NCBI GenBank assembly: GCA_035048495.1
Contig: CM068549.1
Span: 10,650,000 to 10,713,999, forward strand
Direction: 5' to 3'
Length of the DNA: 64,000 bases
From: Euptelea pleiosperma
Taxonomy: Eukaryota; Streptophyta; Magnoliopsida; Ranunculales; Eupteleaceae
Below are positions 34,096-45,699 of the stretch, piece after piece. Position 1 is the first letter of the stretch. The number at the start of each line of letters is the position of its first letter. The position numbers were made by a program, and so were the translations under genes. The notes below the pieces were generated by a model. The model was given only the letters and a program-made list of their open reading frames with translations. It made no database searches and had not been told where the DNA came from.

Positions 34096-35730
34096 ATGGA
34101 TGTTGAACGGCCTCTATTCGAGACCTACCATAATTTCTTTGAAGATCTAGGAGATAACTTTGAGCACTAGTATACCAATCCTGAGTGTCGTCATGACACT
34201 CCAGTCTCACAGAGTTCGATGGGTCATGAAGCACAGGGCGATCCAGTGCTAAAATCCCTACTTAAGGATTTGAGAAACTCAGTTTCTGCCCTTGATGTTG
34301 CGGTCCAGAAGCCTGTTTATCACTCCAAATCTGTGGGATATTTCCCTTGTATCCAGGAAGAGATCTGTAATTTTAGTACATTTGAACCTCCGCTGCAGAC
34401 CTCCTACAATAACACATATTATCCGGACAATGGAAGGGAACAACAGTCTTTTCCCCAATAGCAACTACAACAGGATATGTATCATTCTGGGTTTCACCAA
34501 CCCTGTGGACAATATGATTGGCAGTACTCGCAGTCGTAGTACCAGCTCGATCCACAAACTGAATATTTTGGTCAACAGTGGACCCCGCCGGATTTTCAGA
34601 GTCAGCAGATAGTCCCAGAGTCACTCCAATCCTATAACTTTCATACTCGGTCGGACTACATTCAAGAGTTGGCACCTCAGCTTTCTTTAGTTGAACAGCC
34701 AAAGTCTGCTACTAAACCTAGTCTAGAAGAACTCCTCTCTCAATATATCATCCAACAACAGCACTCCATAGAGAGCTTGGAACACCGTCTAGGTGAGTTG
34801 GAATCAGAGAGAGAGGAAGTCAACTTCACTAGCCTACTTATGGCTTATCTAGAGGGGAATACTATGGCCACAGTCCATAATGAGAATTTGCACAACTGGA
34901 CCAAGTACCAGGCTTTACAAGAAGAAATTGTTGTTGCTACAAACAAAGGATCGGACTACAATATTGATGAGCACGAGTCTCCATCTTCGGTGTCCCTCAA
35001 AGCACCGACTTCTAAACTTAGCTTAGAGGAATCATCTACCTCTGTTATTTCTATCTGGGACTTTGAAGAAGTTATTCATAACATTGAGTTGTGTCTTGAC
35101 AATAGGATCCCAATTAGCCTAGACTTACCCATCCCCACCACCCTTGGATTGTGCAATAATCGTGATGAACCCATGTTTCCATCTATGGTGCCCTTACAAG
35201 CAGCTACTTCTGCATCGAGCACAGAGATACCCATATCCATCTCTATCTCTAATGATTCTACATCTGCACTGGATGCAGATATTCCTACCATTGAGCAATA
35301 TCTAGAAAATGGGATTCCAGCTGCCCATGACCTACCTTTCTCCACTGAGGATAAACACATTGAGTGCAGGGATTGGAACATCCCTCTCACATTAGGAAAC
35401 CTTGAGGACAAGGTCCACAGTTTTGACCCGCCACCATACGTCGATGTTGTCAATAAACAGTGCGCCGTAGAGAATCTAATTCAGGACTCTCCCGAGGAAA
35501 AACTCTCCCAGTGTGAAGAACACTTTGCGCCTGACTTCATCTCGGAGTCAGACAATTATGCTATTACTGATCTGCAGGAGTCTGCTCCATTCAGATACAT
35601 TCCCGCTAAACTCAATGAGTTTGCGGCTCTGCTAACCATGGCCAGAGAACCCACTACTGCTCTCATTTCAGTCTTTACTGAGAAGCTTCGATCCATTCCA
35701 ACTGAACTACATGTTTTTGTGGCTCTGTAA
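34096..35730 (+). pseudogene. B2 copy of the conserved family-A protein, three nonsense mutations
   Basis: Homologue of the 609-aa protein of A1. From ATG 34096 (MDVERPLFETYHNF) the frame runs 544 codons to TAA 35728 with TAG at 34168, 34459 and 34537 and no frameshift. After the third stop it is open for nearly 400 codons. Shared landmarks: AVQKPVYHSKSVGYFP, the coiled-coil LEELLSQYIIQQQHSIESLE, KHIECRDWNIPLTLGN, and the PAKLNEFAALLT...SVFTEKLRSIP C-terminus. The last repeats differ: the frame stops after HVFVAL, about 60 residues earlier than in A1. Decay is recent and by point mutation only. Function unknown. Confidence 0.85.
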
Positions 35731-37740
35731 AGAGTACTTACTATCCTTCTCTCAGTTTACACTGAGAAAGACCTGTTCTATACAGGTATACCTAGACAAG
35801 GGATAGGATAATAGTCTCTGTTCTACCTTAGAAGACTATAGATTCACTCAGTCTCCATGAGTTTTAACCTAGTTGGGGGTACTTGATATACCCCCATCAT
35901 GTCTGACTGAAGACATAAAACTTAGCACTTTCGGAAAGGCAATTCTGGTATTCCTAGAGTACACGAGTCTCTATATTTTTTATTACTGTGATATCTCTGG
36001 ACATGTAGGTACATTTATTCTTCAGATCATCAGGTACCACACACTGTCGAGTTTATGCCGACTTGGTAATATCCTCCTTGAACCTTTGCATCATCATTAT
36101 CAATTTTTCATCATCTTTTGTCTCGGTCATGAGCACTGAGGACGGTGCTATATTTTGTTTAGGGGTGGGTTTTTACCAAAACTCATATTTTCATTTTGAT
36201 AAAAAAATAATAATAAAAAAAGAAGAAAAAGAAAAAAGAAAAAGAGAGAAACCTTGTGTTTTTGGGTGTGATTTCATGTGATTTTCGAAAATGCTCTAAC
36301 TTGATTAGTGAAAACCTTCTGGAAAGTCTATTCATTGAAAATGATATCTATTTTGAAAAATCACTTGTTAGCTCGTCATTCAGTTTGAAAGCAAACGTTA
36401 CTACAATGAATTGAAAACTCTTTGAAAACTCAGATTCTGCAAAAATGTTCACATATCAACGTCTGAATTATTCGATGTTTAGATTATTTAGAGATCCAAT
36501 GAGAACAATTGTGGAGACCTAACCTAGTGAGCTTTTGAGCTTTTCATTATTTCTGAGGGTTGTAAAATTATTCTGAGTCACAAGATTACTCACAATTCTT
36601 CTAGTCCCCTAATATTTCCATTGAGTGGTCTCATTAACTTTTGCTTTGGTCATGGAACTCAGAACGATATCAAATTTGGATTATTACATAAAGAACCTTC
36701 TCTATATCCATTCGAGACATCGAAGATGAAAGTACAAACCCTAGAAAATGATATAGGCCATCTTTTTAGCCAATCAGACTTTTTAGCTTCCCTAACATTT
36801 ATACCGTTAGAAACCATTTTTGAGCCTGTTGATGAAAACCTTTTCTTGTTAACCCATCAACTAAAAACCCAATCCCAAAAAAGAGTTCAATACGATAACA
36901 TACTTCTGAGAGGGATCAAAGAGTATTTGGTATGATCATGAAAAGATAGAAACCAATAAAAAAAAAGAAAAGAAAAGAAAGCAAATGGTTCGAGCTGAAA
37001 AGAAACATGATCAGAAAAAGAAGAAGGAAATGTTGAAGAATAGCCAAAAAGACAAAAATTGGAAAAAGAAAAGAAGAAAAGTCAAGGAAATTTATCCTTG
37101 GGAAAAGTTACAAAGAATAGTGAGATACCCTCTCAGAATTTTTGAATACCAGAATATCTTTCTTTTCTGAACCTATCCTAAGGCTCAATACAACCTATGC
37201 AAGTCCTATTTGATTCTAGATTTGTACCATCCTCAAGTGTGGAGAATGGAGAAAAGAGAAATTATAGAGTTTGATCCGACGTTCTTAAGTGATATGACAT
37301 TCCAATCATGAGATCTTCTTAAATCTTCTTATACCCTCCATTCAAAAACTATATATGTGAGACGTTTGCCAGTTTCTATATTCATCTCCTCACATATAAT
37401 TTGAGAGAAAAGTATAAAATCATTTCTGAGTGATTTACTTCTGAGTGATATACAAGTGAGGATTGAGGTCGAGTCATAGAGTCTCTAAAGAGATCCAGAT
37501 ATATCTATTGCCAGATAAAGATGATGTTGAACACACACACACACACACTAAGTCTGAGTAATCTTTTGTTTGAAGGTCCATTTGTAGAAGTGTTGCATTT
37601 TGCTGATTAGTTCTAATTTGTGAATGATTTCTTGCATCCTTAAAATAATCTGACAAAACGGAGTCTTTTTTCTAAGTAATGCAAATAAGTTTTCTAGCAT
37701 GTTATGCCTAGCCCTCTTTCGCTCACTTATTTCGCAATAA
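35731..37740 (+). other. B2 3' region without a convincing gene
   Basis: The start still resembles the lost C-terminal repeat (CTCAGTTTACACTGAGAAAGACC). It has the GGGGGTA...TACCCCC inverted repeat (35875-35895) and the MSTEDGAIFCLGVG stretch (36127-36168), both shared with A1. Purine-rich DNA at 36185-36250 and 36955-37100 gives spurious Lys-rich ORFs. A short (AC)n lies at 37531-37548. Confidence 0.6.
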
Positions 37741-37775
37741 TTGCCAAGGATTGGCAATATGCTAGTTGGGGGTTG
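37741..37775 (+). other. Hairpin and polypurine tract of B2
   Basis: TTGCCAA-GGA-TTGGCAA at 37741-37757, then AGTTGGGGGTTG ending one base before the 3' LTR. Same arrangement as A1 14451-14485. Confidence 0.87.
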
Positions 37776-39434
37776 TGATATTCGCTCAAAAGTACTTATT
37801 TTAAGCCATTATCCTTATAGCGATGTCGCATTCTCTTACGTAAAACTTATCTTTTTGTCGACTTTTCCATATAAGAGTTTGTTTCATTGCGTAGAACGCA
37901 TTCTTTAGACGAAAATCGACTATTTGCATGAAATATACGCATTTCGGATAGTCCAGTATCAAGCCATTTTAGTTGAATCTCATTACGCCCTTTTTCACTT
38001 GTAGGAGACCCTATCGGGAGATTCTCGAGGACTGGCGGGCCCACGATCAACCACAGAAGACTTCTATCAAAGCTTAAAGAGCCAACAGGCTAGGATAAAA
38101 AGATAGAAGACATATACGGGCAAAGCTAAAGGATCGTAGAGCCGGAACAAGGACTAAGAGAGAGAATAGCTGGAGACCAAGAGAAGGACTTAGGTGTTAA
38201 AGGCCACACCAATTGACATCAAAGGATAAGTTTAACTTATTGGTGGAGCGGACGAGAGAGAATAAAGAAGACCAGTGTTCAAGACCCTCCAATGCTTTTA
38301 TTTTTATATTTTTCTCTCACCTCTCTCCTATTTCTTTCTTTATCTATCTATCTTGGCCCATGACATAGGCCCATGACCTAAGCCCATGATCCATGACCCA
38401 TGCCCATACCCATGACCCATACCCATGTCCATGACCCATGCCCATACCCATGACCCATGACCCATGCCCATTACCCATGCTCATGCCCATTTGCAACAAC
38501 AAGAGAGAATTGGTCTCACTTGACCGATTCTTCTCTCTCCCATATCTCTCTATCCTAGTCACTCTCTCTTTCATCTAACTAACCCATTTCCAACCGTTGG
38601 ATCTCTCTAGATCTAACGGTCATCATTTTTACAACAAGCAAAAAGAAAAAAAAAAGTCTATAAGAGGGATCTCTCCTTCTTGGGTTGGTTCCCTCCCCCT
38701 TCTCTTCCTCTCTTTCTTCTTTCTTTATCTTCTTCTTCACCCTTCTTCTCCGGCGAGCAACTCTGGCGAGCTCACCATTAATGTCTCCACCTCGAGGTGC
38801 AAAGCGTCAAACAGCAACGTCTCCTTACTGCCCATTCCATCCGTCACAATCAAAGGCTACAATCCTCAATCCTATTGAGGTCGATCCAATCGAAGTTGCA
38901 CCATCTACCTCTTCAATGGTAAGCTTCTCTCTAATTCATCTCTCTAATCTTTCTACCTTCTTTCTCTATCTTCTTTCCCTCTCTACCTTTACATGCTTTC
39001 TAGGGTAATATTTTAATGGCTTTCTAGATTAATTTGGTTTAATGTTATTTATGTTGTAAAGCATTTGAACAAGCATTGTAAGCATTTGTTTTTAGTTTAA
39101 TGAACAAGTTTTAAATTCAAGTTTAAGTTGTTTTCATTTATTGTGTTTTTCATTCTCATTTCTCTTATGTTTTTTTTTTTATTCTAATAGTTTTAACAGC
39201 AATCTCAAGTATATTTTAAATCAACCTCCACCATTCTCACCCTTCCATTTATTTCGAGCATTTTTTGATTATTCTTGTTTCTTATTTTGCTAACTAATCC
39301 CGAGTGCGGACTCTATACGAGCCACTGTGCAAGTCTGCTTATTTGCAGATTAAGTGAACCGATTCGGAGAAATTACAAATATTGTTGAACTTTAGGGTTT
39401 CCGTAACCAACGATGCGGAAAAACCTTAATTTCA
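37776..39434 (+). repeat. 3' LTR of B2
   Basis: 1659 bp, starts TGATATTCGC and ends CCTTAATTTCA. It differs from the 5' LTR by scattered substitutions and a shorter CCCATG array (38350-38490). Splice donor AATGGTAAGC at 38918-38924. Confidence 0.93.
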
Positions 39435-40636
39435 CCCCTGTCGAGGGTCGATGACCTCTTTGATCAGTTGAAGGGTACACAGTTCTTTTCGAAAATTGAT
39501 TTGAGGTCTGGCTACCACCAGTTGCGAATAAAGGAGGAGGACATACGCAAGACAGCCTTTAGGACCCAGTATGGCCATTATGAATTTCTGGTCATGCCTT
39601 TCGGGCTGACCAATGCCCTTGCAGCCTTTATGGATATGATGAACCGTGTCTTTCGACAACACTTGATCGATTTGTGGTTGTTTTCATCGATGATATACTC
39701 ATCTATTCCAGGACCAGGGATGAGCTCGAGGAGCACTTGAGGGTTACTCTATAGATATTGAGAGACCATCAACTGTATGCTAAGCTCGACAAGTGCGAGT
39801 TTTGGCTACTAGAAGTAAAGTTTTTGGGGCATGTAGTTTCTACATCAGGCATTTCAGTGGACCCGACCAAAATAGAATCGATTTTGGGTTGGTGTAGGCC
39901 GAGTTCAGTCACAGAGATCAGAAGTTTCATTGGCCTAGTCGGTTATTACAAGAGATTTGTAGAAGGATTCTCCAAGATTGCAACACCCCTCACACGTTTG
40001 ACTCAAAAGGGTGTGAAATTTGACTGGAATGATGACTGTGAGAGCTCCTTTCAAGAGCTCAAGACTCGGTTGACTACCGCACTAGTCCTCACGATACCTA
40101 CATTGGGCAATGGGCTTGTGATTTATAGTGATGCCTCACTGAAGGGACTAGGTTGTGTATTGATGCAAGATGGCAAAGTTGTAGCATATGGCTCTAGACA
40201 ATTGAAGCCACACGAACAAAATTATCCCACTCATGATCTCGAACTTGTAGCTGTGGTCTTTGCATTGAAGATTTGGAGACATTACTTATATGGAGAGAAA
40301 TTTGAAGTCTATTCTGATCACAAGAGTTTAAAATATATCTTCTCTCAGAAGGAACTGAACTTGCACCAGAGGAGATGGATGGAGTTCCTCAAAGATTATG
40401 ATTTCACGTTTCACTATCATCCAGGGAAGGCCAATGTAGTTGCGGATGCCTTGAGTCGAAAGTCCCAGACCTTGGCGCACTTGATGATTCGAGAATGGAA
40501 GTCGTTGGAATCAGCAGTGGACTTTAACTTCCAGTTGCCAACACTAGAGAGGCGAGCATACTTGTCACACCTCACTATCAGGCAGGCCTTGATCCAGAGG
40601 ATAGTAGAGGGTCAGCAACAAGATGTAGAGTTGTAG
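39435..40636 (+). pseudogene. pol: RT and RNase H of the Tekay-type element
   Basis: RT resumes after B2: [16 protein letters not shown], then [17 protein letters not shown] one-base frameshift near 39655-39662 moves the catalytic block FIDD (39683-39694) into another frame. A TAG follows at 39751. From 39758 a long open stretch holds the RT thumb region ([17 protein letters not shown]) and RNase H with all key acidic residues in place ([38 protein letters not shown]). RNase H looks sound; RT cannot be made as one protein. Confidence 0.93.
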
Positions 40637-41570
40637 ACTTCTAGAGCTAGAGTAGATGCGGGTTCAGACCCAGACTTCATGATGCATTCAGATGGCAGTT
40701 TGCGATTCAAAGACAGGATTTGTGTTCCGATAGATGATCAGGTACATAGAGAGATTCTAGCTGACGCTCACCGGTCCAAATATTCCATTCATCCAGGCAG
40801 CACGAAAATGTGTAGAGATTTGAGGCGACACTATTAGTGGAGAGGAATGAAGAAGGATGTTGCACAGTTTGTGGCTAGATGCCTAACATGCCAGCAGGTA
40901 AAGGCTGAACATCAGAGGCCAGTAGGTCCCCTCCAACCACTTTAGATTGCACAGTGGAAGTGGGAGTTGGTGACCATGGATTTCGTATCAGGATTACTGA
41001 GGTCTCGAATGGGTCACGATTCCATATGGGTGATTGTGGGTCGTTTGACCAAGTCTGCTCATTTTGTCCCTATCCATACTACCTTCTCTATGGACACCCT
41101 GAGTAGACTGTACGTCAAGGAAATTATTAAGCTACATGGTATTCCAGTCAGTATTGTGTCAGACAGAGACCCCGATTTACTTCCCAGTTTTAGAGAAGTC
41201 TTAAGAAGGCTTTGGGTACACGATTGGACTTTAGCACTGCTTATCACCCTCAGACAGATGGGCAATCTAGAGGATGATTCAAATTCTTGAGGACATGCTC
41301 TGTGATTGTGTGTTAGATTTTGGAGGAAGTTGGGAAGATCATTTACCCCTGGTAGAATTTGCCTACAATAACAGCTACCAGGCTAGTATTGGCATGGCAC
41401 CATTCAAGGCCTTATATGGTAGACCTTGCAAATCCCCATTGTGCTGGGCAGAAGTGGGAAAGCGTAGTTTGATTGGCCTAGAGCTAGTTCAGGAGACCTC
41501 ACAGAAGATAAAGACTATTAGAGACCGTTTGAAGATAACACAAAGCAGACAGAAGAGCTATGCTGACTCT
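40637..41570 (+). pseudogene. pol: Integrase N-terminal and core of the Tekay-type element
   Basis: The HHCC zinc finger is visible (HRSKYSIHPG ... CLTCQQVK, 40770-40905) with TAG stops at about 40835 and 40943. The core shows MDFVSGL and VSDRDP, the first two catalytic Asp positions. A frameshift follows SDRDP. The third catalytic residue is hit directly: one base is missing after TCT 41266-41268 in the GQS-E-R motif. The frame then continues open (LPLVEFAYNNSYQASIGMAP) to the ACTCT target 41566-41570, where a family-A solo LTR sits. Confidence 0.92.
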
Positions 41571-42861
41571 TGAAAGTAGGTTTTTTCCGCGTCGTTGGTT
41601 ACGGAAACCCTAGATTTCAACAATATTTGTAATTTCTCCGAATTGGTTCACTTAATCTGCAAAATTGCAGACTTGCACAGTGGCTCGTGTCGGATATCGT
41701 CCGCACTCGGGGTTAGGGCAAATAGTTGAACAATTAACAGAAATCTGCTTAGAACAATGGGGAGGTGAGAATGAGAGAAGAAAGTGGATAATTAAAAATT
41801 CATTTTTGAGTTTGATGAAAATCTATTAGAATAATGATTAAAACATAACAATGATTGAAATAAAATGCATTAATTAATCAAAAATAGAATGTCAATTACA
41901 AGCCTTGAATCAACAACTATTGCAAACAATTAAATAAATCTAACTTAAAATAAAAGCAATTAAATGAGCTAGAGAGAGAAACGAGGTAGAGAGAGAAAAT
42001 CTAGAATCTAGAGAGAGAAATATAGGTTCTAGAGAGAGAAATAAGTAGAGAGAGAAGTAAGACTTAGAGAAAGAAAGAGGGCTTTAGAGAGAGAAACCTA
42101 GAGAGATAGGATTACCTCGTGATCTTACGGTGGGTGATGGCCGTTGTGCAAGCTGAGTTGCATGTGAGTTGCAGAAAAATGGAGGCAGCAAGGTGAGGGT
42201 GACTGGTGTTGCTGGTTAGTATACCAGAACAGTGAGAAGATGGTGGATTCCGGTGATGGATGCGTGGAGGTAGGCTAGTGGAGGCGTTGAGGGTAGCAGC
42301 ACGTTGCTGCAACTGACTAGGACTCACTTGATGCACGTAGAGGCAGCCAATCTCCTGTGAGAGATCGTGATGGTGAGGTTCTTCCTGTGAGATGGCGGAG
42401 GAGGCAGCAACGTTTGTGGTTGCTGATGTACTCCACGGGTATGAAGATCACCGTGGTGTGCAAAGGTGAGGACGGGGTTGAGGATGCCGTCTGCACCTTG
42501 CAATTGGAATGTGGGCCGTAGAGAAGGCGGAGCTGCTGGTGAAGGGATGACGTTGCTGAAGGTCCGTTGAAGAGCACTATCAGCAAGACAATGTTCAGGT
42601 TGCTTGAGGAGCTAAGCTTCTCACCGGTGAAAATCGGAGTTGCAGGTTGGTCCGGCTAGAGAAGTGAATAGTTACAAGCTGTGAGTTGTGGATATGCAAC
42701 AGCAGCGTGGAGGGGTGAGTTGCAGTCCGCTTGGACCAGCAATGGAGGAGGGACGCACCTCCAACCAGATCGTGAAGGGAGCACGTGGTGGGTTTAGAGA
42801 GGAGGTGGCAAGGGTGATGGTTTCGCCGGACTGTTGGCCGTTCAGTCGGAGAAGCAGCAGG

Positions 42862-42903
42862 CCGGAGTTGCAGCAACTCCGGCGTAAAGATGAGAAGAAG
42901 AAA

Positions 42904-42949
<46 letters not shown>

Positions 42950-43028
42950 AGAAGAAGAAGAAGAAGAAGAAGAAGAAGAAGAAGGAGAATAATCCTTACC
43001 AGACGGCCGGAGTTGCAGGCAACTTCGG
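42862..43028. repeat. Two hairpin modules flanking a GAA tract
   Basis: 42862-42882 (10-bp arms, one-base loop A) and 43007-43028 (10-bp arms, loop AG, one mismatch). The GAA tract fills the gap between them. Confidence 0.92.
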
Positions 43029-43148
43029 CGAAGACGTGAAGAAGATGAAGAGAAGGAAAAACGAGAAAGAAGAAAAGAGGAGGAAGATGGGGCCAAAAAC
43101 GAGGGGAAGAGTAAAGGGGAAGGAGAGGAGAAGAAAAGAGGGGGATTA

Positions 43149-43212
43149 GGGTTCGAACGAACCCCTCTCCTTCTCCTTTTAAAGCTCCCTATTTCCATTA
43201 ATGGAAATAGGG
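43149..43212 (-). promoter_or_regulatory. Core promoter of the solo LTR in the integrase
   Basis: Perfect 26-bp palindrome 43187-43212, TATA position altered to CTTTAAAAG in minus sense, perfect 16-bp inverted repeat 43149-43164. Confidence 0.55.
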
Positions 43213-44245
43213 TATTTTTTAAATAAAAAAAAATATTTTTAAAATTTTTTTTTAATTAAAATGCTACTTTTTCTTGGGGAATGTCCCCATTTAGTGGACC
43301 CCCCTTTTTTTAAAATTTAATTAAAATTCTTTGGAAATTCACGGGGTCCACTAACTGGTCGGACAACGGGTCGATGATGATGGGCCCGGCTACTGGCCCA
43401 CATGGACTGATGATGTCCATCATCTCACAAGATGATGTGACAGGCATTCTGAAGGCGATCGGATGGATGGTGACTTGATTGGGACCCAGATTGGTAGATC
43501 GACGGATCTAGAGAGATCCAATGGTCCGATTGAAGATCCAACGGTCCGATGGAAGATCCAACGGTCCGATGGAAGATCCAACGGTCAGAAAGCTAAGGGA
43601 GATGAGATAGAGCCGAAGGGTAGGAGTTCTAGGGTTAGGTCAGTAGATTCGAGGATCGAGAGATGAAGAGAGAGAGAGAATAAGAAGAGATGAGAGAGAA
43701 AGTATCAAAAAAATGGAGAAAAGTATTGGCAGAGGGTCTGGAACCCTGGTCTTCACTGCGACCATCCTCACGCTTCTCCAGTAGAGTAGACTATCATTCC
43801 TTGCTGACTCATGTGGCTTTAAACGCTTTGGTCTGTCTCTTGGTCATTGGCTCTCCTGCTCTCTTCATTCTTTGGGCCAGCTTTTTGGTCCTCTTATTCA
43901 GCCCATATTTGGCCCATATCTTCTAGTCATAGCATGTGGGCTCTTTAAGCTTTGATAATGGGCTTTCCTGATCGATGTGGGCTCGCAAGTCTCGAGAATT
44001 GTCCCATCGGGGTTTCCTGCGACAGAAGAAGCGCGTAATGAGACTCTATCAGAATGACTTCATGTCTAGACTTCCGAAAATGTGTTTAATGCATGCAAAT
44101 ATACCATTTCGTCCAGAAAAGTGTGTTCTACGCAACAGAAGAGACTATTACGTAGAAAAGTAGATAAATAGAGCATTTTACGTAGGAGAATGCAATAATG
44201 CTAAAAGGATAATTGCTTAAAATAAGCACTTTTGAGCGAATATCA

Positions 44246-44706
44246 ACTCTCGTCGCCGACCATTAGAATTTGCTGAGGGAGACCATGTGTTTCTCAAGGT
44301 CTCGCCTCGTAGAGGAGTGTATCGATTTGGCAAAAGTGGCAAGCTAGCTCCACGGTATATGGGTCCTTTTGAGATCCTTGAGACGATTGGGAAGGTAGCA
44401 TATCATCTAGCCTTGCCGCCACAATTGGCAGGAGTGCATGATGCCTTTCATGTATCGATGCTCAGGAAATATGAGCCTGACCCCTCTCACGTGATAGACT
44501 GGCAAGATCTTCAACTTCAGGAGGATATGTAATATGTCGAGCAACCCATTCGCATCCTTGACCGAAAGGAGCAAGTATTGAGAATGAAGCGGATACCCCT
44601 CGTGAAGGTCCTATGGCAGCATCATGTGACAGAGGAAGCCACGTGGGAGCGTGAGGATGGCATTCTTCAGAGATATCCACACCTAGTAGATACAGGTATT
44701 AGTTAA
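44246..44706 (+). pseudogene. pol: Integrase C-terminus and chromodomain-like tail
   Basis: The frame resumes with RRPLEFAEGDHVFLKVSPRR, then LAPRYMGPFEILE and HDAFHVSMLRKYEPDPSHV, the GPF/Y-type C-terminal integrase domain of chromoviruses. A TAG at 44530 interrupts. It continues PIRILDRKEQVLRMKRIPLV and TEEATWEREDGILQRYPHL, a chromodomain-like segment of the Tekay/Del type that in related elements helps steer integration to heterochromatin. It ends at TAA 44704. Confidence 0.92.
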
Positions 44707-44728
44707 TTTCGAGGGCGAAATTTTGTTT

Positions 44729-44741
44729 AAGGGGGGTAGGG
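44729..44741 (+). other. Polypurine tract of the Tekay-type element
   Basis: AAGGGGGGTAGGG ends directly at the 3' LTR start TGTAGCAACCC. Confidence 0.9.
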
Positions 44742-45699
44742 TGTAGCAACCCAAGTTCCGGGTTGACCATTCGGATCATTTTTTGAGACTTGCGGGTCTC
44801 ATAACCCAATTTCCAGACCCATTTTCCGATCACTTTTCTCACGGGTTGCGAGTCATACCTCGTGACCCAAGAAATCCCTTTACAGTGGGAGTATCCCTAT
44901 GACATTAGGGTGTTACTTCCTTAGTCACCCGAGGATTTACGATCCTTTGTAGATCTTTTTCTAACACTTGTGGCCTTAAAACAAGTGTCAGATTGGCCAT
45001 TATAGCTTAGTCTCACCGTAATCTTAACATCCTTAGTCCATTGGAGGGCATCAAATTTAAAGAAGAAGGAACACTCTTTGCATCCGTGCGGTCGGATTGT
45101 CGAAAGTCACTCCGTATTTCATTTTATGAAGGATAATGTATGGTGTGTATTGTAAGTGTATACACCTGCCATACACCCAAGTCAGGCATTCAATGCATCT
45201 CAACCACCCCCACCTACTACTCACTGGCTTTGCGCCAAGTGTCGACATACACCGTAGGATGTCGACACTTGTCAAGCACTACTTTTGGACAAATTACTAA
45301 GGAGCCCTTAAACCCATGGAAAAGATAAACCTACCCTTTTCAAAAATTACATATGGCACTTATTTCCAAAAATCATTACCGAAGGTGAGTCTTTGGTTGG
45401 TGACAGACATGCAGTCTTTAAGACTTTTAGAGTAGTGAGATTGTGGATGGACTAAAGGATGAATTGTATGGGAGTTGTATGGACTCCATAAGGTAGCTGC
45501 TCAGCTAACACAACATCCATGCCAACCTGTTGTAACCAAATTCTTTCCTTGGTCATTCTTACTGGGCAAAACGGCCACCTCCTTCAACTCACATATCCAT
45601 GATCCACATTTTGGCATAAACGTCCATGTGTCCTTTGACCCAAGTGGCTCCAAAGCTACCTTGACCCAAAAGGCCAAACAATATCCTCTCTCGGCACCC

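Larger units (their letters stand above)
27266..39434 (+). mobile_element. Full-length family-A element B2 (short-LTR subfamily)
   Basis: 12.17 kb including a 3.58-kb nested insert, flanked by CCCCT (27261-27265 and 39435-39439). It has a 5' LTR (27266-28781 plus 32365-32554), a primer site TGGCGCC at 32557, a leader, a 544-codon frame with three stops, a purine tract (37765-37775) and a 3' LTR (37776-39434). The interior is homologous to A1. The LTRs share termini and the ACGTA block with A1 but are otherwise different and shorter. No pol is present. Confidence 0.93.
41571..44245 (-). mobile_element. Family-A solo LTR in the integrase
   Basis: 2675 bp, TGAAAGTAGG...CGAATATCA, flanked by ACTCT (41566-41570 and 44246-44250). 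GA-rich tract 41960-42105, splice-donor variant GGTAAT in minus sense (42111-42116), long GAA tract (42896-42984), two hairpins and the promoter palindrome set. It carries four tandem GATCCAACGGTC units (43516-43586), one more than A1. Frames such as 42688-43149 are not genes. Confidence 0.94.

Noticed and set aside
36985..37170. Lys-rich small protein in the B2 3' region
   Set aside because: Purine-rich DNA of the non-coding 3' region; A1 has no counterpart.
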